Shown here: one piece after another, positions 51,338-59,344 of the stretch
Numbering within the stretch: the stretch's first letter is position 1
Layout: each line of letters begins with the position of its first letter
Assembly (NCBI RefSeq): GCF_000518685.1
Contig: NZ_JAEB01000001.1
Location: forward strand, 186,001-250,000
DNA from: Eubacterium xylanophilum ATCC 35991
Lineage (GTDB): Bacteria; Bacillota; Clostridia; Lachnospirales; Lachnospiraceae
Direction: 5' to 3'
DNA length: 64,000 bases
Translations under genes and position numbers: made by a program
The notes under the pieces: model-generated
Databases searched by the model: none
What the model saw: the letters and a program-made list of their open reading frames with translations, nothing else
Told to the model about the DNA's origin: nothing

Positions 51338-52666
51338 ATGACTAAGAGAGAAATGATGACGACGGTTCCGGTTCCGAAGTTGATTGTTAAGCTTTCAATA
51401 CCAACAATCATTAGTATGTTGGTTACGGCTATTTATAATACGGCTGATACATATTTTGTTGGGAGAATTTCCACAGAAGCCACGGCAGCTGTAGGACTTG
51501 TTTTTTCAGTGATGGCTATTATTCAGGCCATGGGATTTTTCTGCGGTCACGGTTCGGGAAATTTTCTGGCGAGAATGCTTGGAGCCGGAAAGATGGGAGA
51601 AGCCAATATGATGGCATCAACCGGTTTTGCACTGGCCTTTATCGCGGGAGTTGTGATTGCGATAATTGGCAACATATTTGCAGAGCCTATTGCATATAAG
51701 CTCGGTGCAAATGCAGATACCATCAGCGATACCATAGATTATATGTCTGTAATTCTCATGGGGGCACCATTTATGATGGGGCAGTTTGTGATCAACAACC
51801 AACTCAGATTTCAGGGAAGCGCAAGTTTGGCTATGGTTGGACTCATGTCAGGTGCAGCTATTAATGTGATTTTAGATCCACTCCTGATTCTCGTGTTTCA
51901 CATGGGAGTGAGAGGAGCCGGAATTGCCACTATTTCCGGACAGATATTAAGTTTTTGCGTTTTGCTTGTCATGAGTATGAGAGGCGAAAATATTCGGATA
52001 AGATTTAAGAACATCAAGTTTTCAAAACATTTTTTCAAGGAGATTACCAATGGTGGGGCGCCGTCTTTGCTCCGTCAGGGACTAGCTGCAATCGCGACAC
52101 TTCTTCTCAACACATTTGCGGGAATGTACGGAGGAGCAGCGGCCATTGCGGGAATGTCGATTGTCACAAGAGTGATGATGATGCTTGGATCTGCCTTGAT
52201 AGGATTTGGGCAGGGGTACCAACCGGTTTGCTCATTTAACTATGGTGCGGGATTGAAGGAGAGAGTTAGAGAAGGTTACTTTTTCTGCTTGAAATGGGGC
52301 TTGCTTTTTTTGGCTATCGTGGGAATATCTTGTTTTTTCTTTGCGCCTGAGGTTGTCAGATGGTTTAGAGATGATGACGCCGTTGTGGCAGTTGGAATAG
52401 TTGCACTTCGATGTCAGGCGTTGGTATTGCCGTTGATGGCGCCGATAGTGATCAGCAATATGATGTTGCAGTCCATAGGAAAAGGAGTAAAGGCGAGTAT
52501 TGCAGCCTCTGCGAGAAATGGAGTTTGCTTTATTCCTGTCATACTTATTCTCCCGAGTCTGCTGGGGCTTACGGGAGTGGAGATTGCTCAGACTATAGCG
52601 GATATTATGGCATTGGGAATAACGCTTCCTATGGCATTTAGTGAGTTGAATAAACTAAAAAATTAA
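51338..52666 (+). CDS. MATE-family multidrug/sodium antiporter
   Basis: 442 residues with about twelve membrane helices. Exports organic cations or drugs in exchange for Na+ or H+. Seen: VPKLIVKLSIPTIISMLVTAIYNTADTYFVGRIS at the start (split over residues 12-46), DPLLILVFHMGVRGAGIAT, GFGQGYQPVCSFNYGAG and LQSIGKGVKASIAAS in the second half, all typical of the NorM/DinF-like group. ATG 51338 (MTKREMMTT) has AAGAGG upstream and fits the family start better than the ATG at 51320. Substrate unknown. Confidence 0.93.
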   Translation: MTKREMMTTVPVPKLIVKLSIPTIISMLVTAIYNTADTYFVGRISTEATAAVGLVFSVMAIIQAMGFFCGHGSGNFLARMLGAGKMGEANMMASTGFALAFIAGVVIAIIGNIFAEPIAYKLGANADTISDTIDYMSVILMGAPFMMGQFVINNQLRFQGSASLAMVGLMSGAAINVILDPLLILVFHMGVRGAGIATISGQILSFCVLLVMSMRGENIRIRFKNIKFSKHFFKEITNGGAPSLLRQGLAAIATLLLNTFAGMYGGAAAIAGMSIVTRVMMMLGSALIGFGQGYQPVCSFNYGAGLKERVREGYFFCLKWGLLFLAIVGISCFFFAPEVVRWFRDDDAVVAVGIVALRCQALVLPLMAPIVISNMMLQSIGKGVKASIAASARNGVCFIPVILILPSLLGLTGVEIAQTIADIMALGITLPMAFSELNKLKN

Positions 52667-52690
52667 AAGGACCTTAGGGTCCTTTCTTTG
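52666..52690 (+). terminator. Terminator of the MATE gene
   Basis: AAAGGACC and GGTCCTTT around TTAG, followed by CTTT. Confidence 0.75.
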
Positions 52691-52691
52691 C

Positions 52692-52737
52692 GGAATCGCA
52701 TATTGCTGGTCTTACTCCCTTTGGTCGTAAGACATTT
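52692..52737 (+). repeat. Dispersed 45-bp hairpin repeat, copy 11 (type C)
   Basis: Head GGAATCGCATATTGCTG, insert TC-CC-TTT-GG-TC. Confidence 0.9.
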
Positions 52738-52741
52738 GATC

Positions 52742-52786
52742 GGAATCGCATACTGCTGGTCTTACTCCCTGCGGTCGTAAGACATT
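52742..52786 (+). repeat. Dispersed 45-bp hairpin repeat, copy 12 (type C)
   Basis: In tandem with copy 11. Insert TC-CC-TGC-GG-TC; only the loop and one head base (CATACTG) differ. Confidence 0.9.
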
Positions 52787-52897
52787 ATGTCCCCTGCAAC
52801 CGCGCATTCCTCCTGCTCGGGTCTACTATAAATAAAACAGAGATGCCGGTTATGCAACTGACTAGGCCAGAAGCACTCTCCTCGAACAGGGGACATA
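52786..52897. repeat. 112-bp segment with 11-bp perfect terminal inverted repeats
   Basis: TATGTCCCCTG (52786-52796) and CAGGGGACATA (52887-52897). Inside, AACCG and CGGTT form a second, weaker pair. No T tract and no gene. It lies in the convergent gap between the MATE and metallo-beta-lactamase genes, abutting repeat copy 12. Confidence 0.65.
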
Positions 52898-52905
52898 TTA
52901 ACAAA

Positions 52906-54003
52906 TTATTTACCGCATACACTGCAAGGTTCATAACCTTGAGATTTTGCGTCTTTCAAGCTGATTTTATAACAGCTTGAGCTCAAGTAACGACAGCCTT
53001 TGAAGTGATACTTCTTACCGGTTCTGGTGATATATACTGTTGAGCCGGAAGTAGACGAAGTGTCGCTTGTCTTCTTGCTGACCGTTCCATTTTTATTGGA
53101 AGTATAATTACCGGATGAGCTGTTGTGTTTTACCGCTTTAAAGGAAAAAGAAATCTTTTTTCCATTGGTCTTTGCGATGATGCAGCCTTTCTTGTCGGTG
53201 CGGTATACCTTTTTTGCAAACTTATTTGCTCGGTTGAGAACAAATTTATCCGGGTGACCATAGCTATTTCGCCCCACTGAAAAAATAGCGACTCCGTACT
53301 TTGAAGTGAGAGCTTTTTTCTGGAAAAGCACGCCGTTAGCTGTGTCTGATCCGTGGTGGGATATTAGATATATATCGGATGAAACATCGTATCCGGCTTC
53401 AAGGATATCGCCTTCTACACGGGCTGTTGCATCTCCCATATAGAGAAATGTTCTGCTGCCGTAGGTCACTCGCATTACGATGCTCGCCTCGTTTTTATCT
53501 GTGGTGCTGGCATCAACGGACAGAACCTTGCCGGAACAACCCTTGCCCAGCTTGATTTTGTCTCCCGTGGAAGGAGTAATCTTCTTTACGTTGTAGTCAG
53601 ATATGGCGCGGACCATTTTTTTGTAGCAGAGCGTGGAAGATTTTATCCTTGGCATGATGATTTTTTTGACTTTATACTTGGCTATTATGTCGCCGGCGTT
53701 TTCCATGTGATCGGCATCCGGATGAGATACGATGAGTGTATTAATTTTCTTGACTCCGAGTTTTTTTAACTGCTTTTTGAGTTCATCGTACTCGCTCTTC
53801 TTGCCTGTATCAATCAGGGTGTTTTTCTTGCCTACCTTGATTAGCTCGGCATTTCCCTGGCCTACATCTAGGTAGGCAAAGGTTGCCAGAGAAGCGGCCG
53901 CTACTGTATTGTCAAAACTCTCACCATGCCACTGCACAAATGGCATGGTGAGAGCAAATATAATCATTAAACTAAATACTCTCTTGGATAATTCCCTTTT
54001 CAT
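52906..54003 (-). CDS. Exported ComEC-like metallo-beta-lactamase-fold protein with Cys-rich C-terminus
   Basis: 365 residues; ATG 54003 follows AAAAGGTGATAAAT. Signal peptide 1-37 (VFSLMIIFALTMPF). The core is the hydrolase domain found at the end of ComEC: YLDVGQGNAELI, LIDTG, SHPDADHMENAGD (metal-binding HXDXDH variant), YMGDATARVEGDIL, LISHHGSDTANG and FSVGRNSYGHPD. After a Ser/Thr linker, the last 45 residues (ITRTGKKYHFKGCRYLSSSC, ending CSVCGK) match the Ada-like small metal-binding motif often attached to such proteins. Possibly an extracellular nuclease or phosphodiesterase. The transferase gene lies 20 bp upstream, so they likely share a transcript. Confidence 0.85.
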   Translation of the reverse strand: MKRELSKRVFSLMIIFALTMPFVQWHGESFDNTVAAASLATFAYLDVGQGNAELIKVGKKNTLIDTGKKSEYDELKKQLKKLGVKKINTLIVSHPDADHMENAGDIIAKYKVKKIIMPRIKSSTLCYKKMVRAISDYNVKKITPSTGDKIKLGKGCSGKVLSVDASTTDKNEASIVMRVTYGSRTFLYMGDATARVEGDILEAGYDVSSDIYLISHHGSDTANGVLFQKKALTSKYGVAIFSVGRNSYGHPDKFVLNRANKFAKKVYRTDKKGCIIAKTNGKKISFSFKAVKHNSSSGNYTSNKNGTVSKKTSDTSSTSGSTVYITRTGKKYHFKGCRYLSSSCYKISLKDAKSQGYEPCSVCGK

Positions 54004-54023
54004 ATTTATCACCTTTTCTAATC

Positions 54024-55454
54024 CTAGTAGGCATTTTCGTTGACGAAGCCCTTGACTACGGTGAGTAAAAGAATCTTGATGTCAAGCATGACTGACCAGT
54101 TTTCAATGTAGTAGAGGTCGCAGTCCACGCGAAGACGAATAGATGTGTCACCGCGGTAGCCGTTGACCTGAGCCCAACCTGTGATTCCAGGGCGAACCTG
54201 GTGCTTGACCATATATCTTGGAATCTCTTCCTTGAACTTCTCCACGAACTGAGGCCTTTCCGGACGAGGTCCCACCAGGCTCATCTCCCCCTTGAGAACG
54301 TTGAAGAACTGTGGAAGTTCGTCAAGGCTTGTCTTTCGAATTATCTTTCCTATAGGAGTGACGCGAGGGTCGTTCTTGGTAGTCCAACCCTTCTTCTCCT
54401 CAGATTCCTGCTGAACCGCCATAGAGCGGAATTTGTACATCATAAATGGTTTTGAATGAATTCCTATGCGCTCCTGCTTGAAAATCAGCGGACCATCACT
54501 TGTGGCCTTGATTATGATGGAGATTACCAACATTGGAATTGAGAATAGGATAATGGCACACAGTGAGCCGACGATATCCATTGCTCTCTTGACAAATTTG
54601 TTAAATGAATTGGTGAGCGGAACATTTCTCACATGTATAACCGGCAAACCATCCAAGTCTTCAGTGTAAGGTTTTGTGGGAATGACGTTGTTGTAGTCGG
54701 GGATGAACTTTGTGTGGACACCGGATTTCTCCGTGATTGCCACGATTCCCTCCAACTGGTTGTAGTTGTCAATTCCCAGTGTGATGGCGATCTCGTCATA
54801 GGAATTTGTGGCGAGAATCTCTTCAAGGTCTGAGACGTCGCCGATTACCTGGATATCACGATATGACTTTCCATTTTGCCTGGAGTCGTCAAGGATTCCG
54901 TGAACTACATATCCCCACTCAGGATGGGAGAAGATACGGTCTATATAGGCCTTGGCTGTACGTCCGTATCCAACCAACAAAACGTGCTTGAGGTTGTGTC
55001 CCTTCTTGCGGAATTTCCTGAGGATTGTGGTTATTGCAAGGCGGAAGAAGATTTCAAAAGAAAAATTCAGCGCCACGAATATCAATATAAATAGTCTGGC
55101 ATAGTTACCGCTTTTAATGAAGTAAAGGGCAGCTGTGCAATAGAGGATACCTACAATATTTGCCTTAAATATGTTGATGAGCTGAGCTCGTCTGCTTGTA
55201 ACTCGCTTGGGATCATACAGATGGAAAAGATAGTATGATACAACGTAACAAGGTATGAGCAGTGGAAGCATCTGCGCGTATTGCTTAAATGTTCCGTAGA
55301 GCCCGATTGGCTCATCGATAATCCTTAGTCGAATTAAGACACTGTACTCCTCGTCAAATCTCAATATATATGATAAATAAAATGAAAGTACCAATATGCT
55401 TATGTCAATGACAAAGCGAAGCACATTGAGTAACTTCTGGTTTCCTTTGATCAA
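54024..55454 (-). CDS. Exopolysaccharide priming glycosyl-1-phosphate transferase
   Basis: 476 residues. Transfers a sugar phosphate to undecaprenyl phosphate to start an exopolysaccharide or capsule repeat unit. N-terminal four membrane helices ([19 protein letters not shown] and so on), CoA-binding-like cytosolic part ([17 protein letters not shown]), then a fifth helix and the catalytic bacterial sugar transferase domain: [22 protein letters not shown] (split), [34 protein letters not shown] (split, 380-415) and [19 protein letters not shown] start at 55454 with AAGGAAGG upstream. The O-antigen-ligase-like gene at 62955 may belong to the same surface-sugar pathway. Confidence 0.92.
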   Translation of the reverse strand: MIKGNQKLLNVLRFVIDISILVLSFYLSYILRFDEEYSVLIRLRIIDEPIGLYGTFKQYAQMLPLLIPCYVVSYYLFHLYDPKRVTSRRAQLINIFKANIVGILYCTAALYFIKSGNYARLFILIFVALNFSFEIFFRLAITTILRKFRKKGHNLKHVLLVGYGRTAKAYIDRIFSHPEWGYVVHGILDDSRQNGKSYRDIQVIGDVSDLEEILATNSYDEIAITLGIDNYNQLEGIVAITEKSGVHTKFIPDYNNVIPTKPYTEDLDGLPVIHVRNVPLTNSFNKFVKRAMDIVGSLCAIILFSIPMLVISIIIKATSDGPLIFKQERIGIHSKPFMMYKFRSMAVQQESEEKKGWTTKNDPRVTPIGKIIRKTSLDELPQFFNVLKGEMSLVGPRPERPQFVEKFKEEIPRYMVKHQVRPGITGWAQVNGYRGDTSIRLRVDCDLYYIENWSVMLDIKILLLTVVKGFVNENAY

Positions 55455-55496
55455 AGTTCTAGCCTTCCTTTCAAAATTAATGACATTCCTCTATAT

Positions 55497-55525
55497 AGTA
55501 TAGTATATTTTTCTGATTTAAACAA
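55497..55525 (-). promoter_or_regulatory. Promoter of the priming transferase gene
   Basis: Minus strand TTGTTT (55525-55520) and TATACT (55502-55497), 17-bp spacer, 43 bp before the TTG start. Confidence 0.6.
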
Positions 55526-55540
55526 TATGGGTTCTTAAAA

Positions 55541-55585
55541 ATTGTCTTACGACCATAGGGAGTAAGACCAGCGATATGCGTTTCT
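55541..55585 (-). repeat. Dispersed 45-bp hairpin repeat, copy 13 (type C)
   Basis: Inverted; insert TC-CC-TAT-GG-TC on the minus strand, head CGCATATCGCTG, one change from consensus. Confidence 0.9.
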
Positions 55586-55591
55586 TAAAAA

Positions 55592-55632
55592 AACCTGCCT
55601 TAGTTGAAGAACTAACTTCAACCAGGCAGGAG
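55592..55632 (-). terminator. Minus-strand terminator-like hairpin with no gene before it
   Basis: CCTGCC, TTGAAG arms pair with CTTCAA, GGCAGG arms around a TTAG-type loop; on the minus strand a run of seven T follows. No minus-strand gene lies upstream of it. Confidence 0.6.
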
Positions 55633-55855
55633 AAAATAGAAAAAAAATGATAATTGGCAAAATTATCTGTGAAATCAAAATCGTCTTTGATTTCTTACAA
55701 AAACAATTTTAACACATTTTTGACATAATTTCAATAGCGAACTTCTTTTTTAACCGAATATTTTAGAAATATTCACAAACTTAACACAATTTGACTCTAT
55801 AATCGTTATTGAGCTCGATTAATAGGGGGATGAAAAGTAGATAGGAGGCAGTAAG

Positions 55856-57493
55856 ATGGATAATAACGAGTTTGAAAAGAATGATCAAGATGAATCATTA
55901 AATCAGGGGGAAAATCAGAGTCAAGGGACTGTGAATCAGGATATACAGAGCCAGAACGCAGGGACTCAGGGAAGTGAGAACCAGGCAAATCAGCAAGCTG
56001 AATCGCCTTCGGAACCACAACCTATGCCATCTCAGGATAATATTTATCGCTATCAGAACGTGAATGCCACGAGTGATAGAGAGAGAAGTACTTCTGATAA
56101 TAACAATAGAGATAACAACAACAAGGTGCCGATTTGGGCAAAAGTTGTTCTGTCGGTAGTTGCACTTATAGTAGTGGGATGTATGTGCTTTTTGGGCGGT
56201 CTCGCTATCGGTGATACAGTAAATCAGAGCCAGGATGCTATATCTTCAGTTAATGGCGGCAACAGTAATGGCTCGGGATCGGGAGACCAGATTAAAGCGG
56301 TTACAGGAGCTGCTATAGCAGGTGCTGGTACAAATGATGTTTCGGGCATTGTTGAGAGAGTTATGCCATCGGTTGTGGCTGTAAATGAGACGAGCATCAA
56401 GAAGACTTTCTTTGGAGAGTATCCTTCAACCGGTGCCGGTTCCGGATTTATCGTTAAGCAAGACAAAGATGAGCTTCTCGTCGTAACCAACAACCACGTA
56501 GTAGAGGGTGCCGACAAGATTTCAGTAAAGTTCTGCGATGACACATCTGCAGAGGCTAAGATTAAGGGAACAGATGCAAACTATGACTTGGCTGTTATTA
56601 CAGTTAAGCTCAAGGGATTAAAAGATTCTACCAAGAAAGCAATTCGCGTGGCATCGCTGGGACATTCGGATGATGTCAAGGTTGGACAGATGGCTATCGT
56701 AATTGGTAATGCTCTTGGATATGGACAGTCTGTAACTGTAGGTTACATCAGTGCTAAGGATAGAGAAGTGAAGATGCAGAAGGACGAGTCAAGTAATGAT
56801 GTTGTTACGAGAAAGCTACTTCAGACCGATGCAGCTATCAATCCAGGTAACAGTGGAGGCGCGCTTATTGATGCCAACGGAAATGTTATAGGAATTCCTT
56901 CTGTAAAGCTTGTTACAACGAGCGTAGAAGGTGTTGGATATGCCATTCCTATGAGTCAGGCGATTCCAATTATCAATGACTTGATGGACAGACAGGTTCT
57001 CGATGAGGACGAGAAGGGATATCTCGGAATCACAGGAAAGAATATCACGGACGACATTAGCCAGGCTTACAAGATTCCTAAGGGAGTTTATGTATATGAA
57101 GTTTCTAAGAACGGCGCTGCTGAGAAGGCGGGCATCAAGAGTGGAGATGTAATTACCAAAATCAATGATTACGAAGTTTCTACGATTGATCAAGTTCAGA
57201 AAAAGGTCAATAGCATTAAGGCGGGAACAAAGGTTACAGTTGTTGTCATGAGAAGTGATAATGGCGAGTACAAAGAGAAGAAGATTGATGTGGTTCTCGG
57301 AGATGCAAGTGATATCAAATCCCTTGGGGGAACTGAGAACAAGCAGAATCCTGGTAATTCACAGGGTTACGGTTCTGATGGATCAGGAAGCTCAGATGGC
57401 TTTGGTGGATTCTTCGGCGGCGGTCAGGAAGATGACAGCTATGGAAGCCCATACGGCGATTCTGACGGAAGTACACAGATTATACCATGGTAA
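55856..57493 (+). CDS. htrA: Membrane-anchored HtrA/DegP-type serine protease
   Basis: 545 residues. Degrades or refolds damaged exported proteins. A long Asn/Gln/Ser-rich cytoplasmic head (1-90), one membrane helix (93-117), then the trypsin-like domain with His214 (VTNNHVVEG), Asp244 (NYDLAVITV) and Ser333 (NPGNSGGALID). A single PDZ domain follows (about 395-485: GVYVYEVSKNGAAEKAGIKSGDVITKI, split). The tail is rich in Gly and Ser (SDGSGSSDGFGGFFGGG). All catalytic residues are intact. AGGAGGCAGTAAG precedes the ATG. clpX follows at 163 bp. Confidence 0.95.
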   Translation: MDNNEFEKNDQDESLNQGENQSQGTVNQDIQSQNAGTQGSENQANQQAESPSEPQPMPSQDNIYRYQNVNATSDRERSTSDNNNRDNNNKVPIWAKVVLSVVALIVVGCMCFLGGLAIGDTVNQSQDAISSVNGGNSNGSGSGDQIKAVTGAAIAGAGTNDVSGIVERVMPSVVAVNETSIKKTFFGEYPSTGAGSGFIVKQDKDELLVVTNNHVVEGADKISVKFCDDTSAEAKIKGTDANYDLAVITVKLKGLKDSTKKAIRVASLGHSDDVKVGQMAIVIGNALGYGQSVTVGYISAKDREVKMQKDESSNDVVTRKLLQTDAAINPGNSGGALIDANGNVIGIPSVKLVTTSVEGVGYAIPMSQAIPIINDLMDRQVLDEDEKGYLGITGKNITDDISQAYKIPKGVYVYEVSKNGAAEKAGIKSGDVITKINDYEVSTIDQVQKKVNSIKAGTKVTVVVMRSDNGEYKEKKIDVVLGDASDIKSLGGTENKQNPGNSQGYGSDGSGSSDGFGGFFGGGQEDDSYGSPYGDSDGSTQIIPW

Positions 57494-57520
57494 TACCTTG
57501 ATGGAATAATATACAGTTTG

Positions 57521-57586
57521 AAGCTCTTATGATGAATCTGTGCGGGAGAGTGTCTCTTCGCAGCTGGATTTTGTGATAGGAGCTTC
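57521..57586. repeat. Long imperfect hairpin between htrA and clpX
   Basis: GAAGCTC-TTAT pairs with ATA-GGAGCTTC on the outside, and CTG-GCG-GAGA pairs with TCTC-CGCAG inside. No T tract directly after it (TTGCTATTG). Confidence 0.5.
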
Positions 57587-57655
57587 TTGCTATTGTAATA
57601 TTTTTCAAACAAGGTTATAATAGGTATTAGTTTCACGATTAATGGAGGAAAATAT

Positions 57656-59332
57656 ATGAATGATAACAATATAAATGACATTCACTCAGACAAGGACAAT
57701 AATGACAATAATACCAAAAACGACGGTTATCAGCGCGTTTGCATGATATGCCACAGGCCGGAGAGTGAGACGTCCGGCATGATACAATTTATGTCCGGCA
57801 TGAGTGTATGCAATGACTGTATTCAGACTCTTGTTGACAAGAATACCACCAATGGGATGTTCGACCCGTCTAAGAGTAATTTGAATATGAGCGATGTCAT
57901 GAGCTTTGTCTATGGCAATCAGTTCAACAAAGTAAACCCACCTAGCGATGTCCAGAAAGATGGCGAGAAAACTGAAATGAGTACAGTTGATAAAGCAGGT
58001 GAAAATGTTCCGACAGCCGGTGAAGAAACTGAAAAGTCTGCCCAACAAAGCGAAGACAAATCCGATAGTGATAAGAAAAAAGGATTTGGCGGAATATTTC
58101 CCAATATTGAATTCATCCCCTTTGGGGGACCGTTTATGGGACTTGGCGACGACATGCAGGAGCGCATGAAGATTAAGCCTAAGAAGAAAAGAGTCACTAA
58201 GAATCAGGAGTTGCTTGAGACTCTTGACATTAGGAATCTTCCTGCACCCCATGTAATCAAGGGAAATCTTGATGAGTATGTCGTGGGTCAGGAATATGCC
58301 AAAAAGGTGATTAGCGTAGGCGTTTATAATCATTATAAGCGAGTTCTTGCGATGCGTGAGCTGGAGGAGAAGCTTGAGAATAGTGACGATCCCAGTGCGG
58401 TGGATGATGTTGAGATTGAAAAGTCCAACATGCTCATGCTTGGACCTACGGGTAGCGGTAAGACTTATCTTGTGAAGACTTTGGCAAAACTTCTTCATGT
58501 TCCCCTTGCCATAACGGATGCAACCTCCCTCACTGAGGCGGGTTACATCGGAGATGACGTGGAGAGCGTGGTTTCAAAGCTTTTGGCCAATGCTGACAAT
58601 GATGTGGAAAGAGCAGAGTCAGGTATCATCTATATTGATGAGATTGATAAGTTGGCGAAGAAGGAAAATGCGAAGCAGAGAGATGTAAGTGGAGAGTCGG
58701 TTCAGCAGGGACTCTTGAAGCTTCTTGAGGGAGCAGATGTGGAAGTTCCGATAGGTGCAACCAACAAAAATGCCATGGTACCTATGACGACAATCAATAC
58801 GAGCCATATTCTATTTATATGTGGCGGTGCATTTCCTGGGTTAGATAAGATAATTAAGCAGCGATTGACTAAGCACGGTGGCATGGGATTTGGAGCGGAT
58901 CTAAAGGACAAGTATGACGATGATCGGAATATTTTCGCCAAAGTTGAGACGGAAGATATCCGTTCGTTTGGCCTTATACCTGAGTTTATCGGACGTCTTC
59001 CAATCGTATATTCCTTGGAGGAGATGGATGAAAATCTGATGGTTGAGGTCTTGACAAAACCAAAGAATTCGCTGATTAGACAGTATCAGAAACTGTTTGA
59101 GATGGATGAAGTTAAGCTTGAGTTTGAGGACGATGCTCTTCTGGCTATAGCCAGACAGGCGGTCAAGAAGAAGACAGGTGCCAGAGCTTTGCGCTCGATA
59201 ATTGAGAAGCATATGCTCGAGATCATGTACGAGATTCCAAAGGATGATTCCATAGGCAAGGTGACAATTACCAGAGAGTATATCGAGGGCAATGGGGCGC
59301 CAAAAATCGAATTGAGAAATAATTCAAAGTAA
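57656..59332 (+). CDS. clpX: ATP-dependent Clp protease ATP-binding subunit ClpX, long form
   Basis: 558 residues against the usual 410-430. Unfolds tagged proteins and feeds ClpP. N-terminal zinc domain with Cys29, Cys32, Cys52 and Cys55; then about 130 extra residues rich in Asp, Glu, Lys and Ser (65-195); then the AAA+ core: EYVVGQEYAKKVISVGVYNHY, Walker A GPTGSGKT (263-270), GYIGDDVESVVSKLL, Walker B IDEID (327-331), and the C-domain KKKTGARALRSIIE. The ClpP-docking loop reads GMGFGAD, where IGF is common. GGAGGAAAATAT precedes the ATG. clpP is not in the window. The aminotransferase follows 12 bp later. Confidence 0.93.
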   Translation: MNDNNINDIHSDKDNNDNNTKNDGYQRVCMICHRPESETSGMIQFMSGMSVCNDCIQTLVDKNTTNGMFDPSKSNLNMSDVMSFVYGNQFNKVNPPSDVQKDGEKTEMSTVDKAGENVPTAGEETEKSAQQSEDKSDSDKKKGFGGIFPNIEFIPFGGPFMGLGDDMQERMKIKPKKKRVTKNQELLETLDIRNLPAPHVIKGNLDEYVVGQEYAKKVISVGVYNHYKRVLAMRELEEKLENSDDPSAVDDVEIEKSNMLMLGPTGSGKTYLVKTLAKLLHVPLAITDATSLTEAGYIGDDVESVVSKLLANADNDVERAESGIIYIDEIDKLAKKENAKQRDVSGESVQQGLLKLLEGADVEVPIGATNKNAMVPMTTINTSHILFICGGAFPGLDKIIKQRLTKHGGMGFGADLKDKYDDDRNIFAKVETEDIRSFGLIPEFIGRLPIVYSLEEMDENLMVEVLTKPKNSLIRQYQKLFEMDEVKLEFEDDALLAIARQAVKKKTGARALRSIIEKHMLEIMYEIPKDDSIGKVTITREYIEGNGAPKIELRNNSK

Positions 59333-59344
59333 AGGAGAATTTTT

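Larger units (their letters stand above)
55455..55855. other. Divergent intergenic region before htrA
   Basis: No gene. It holds the promoter of the transferase gene, repeat copy 13, a minus-strand terminator-like hairpin (55592-55632), then about 200 A/T-rich bases up to the htrA ribosome site (ATAGGAGGCAGTAAG). No good promoter pair for htrA was found; TTTGACTCTATAAT near 55795 has the wrong spacing for sigma-A. Confidence 0.6.
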
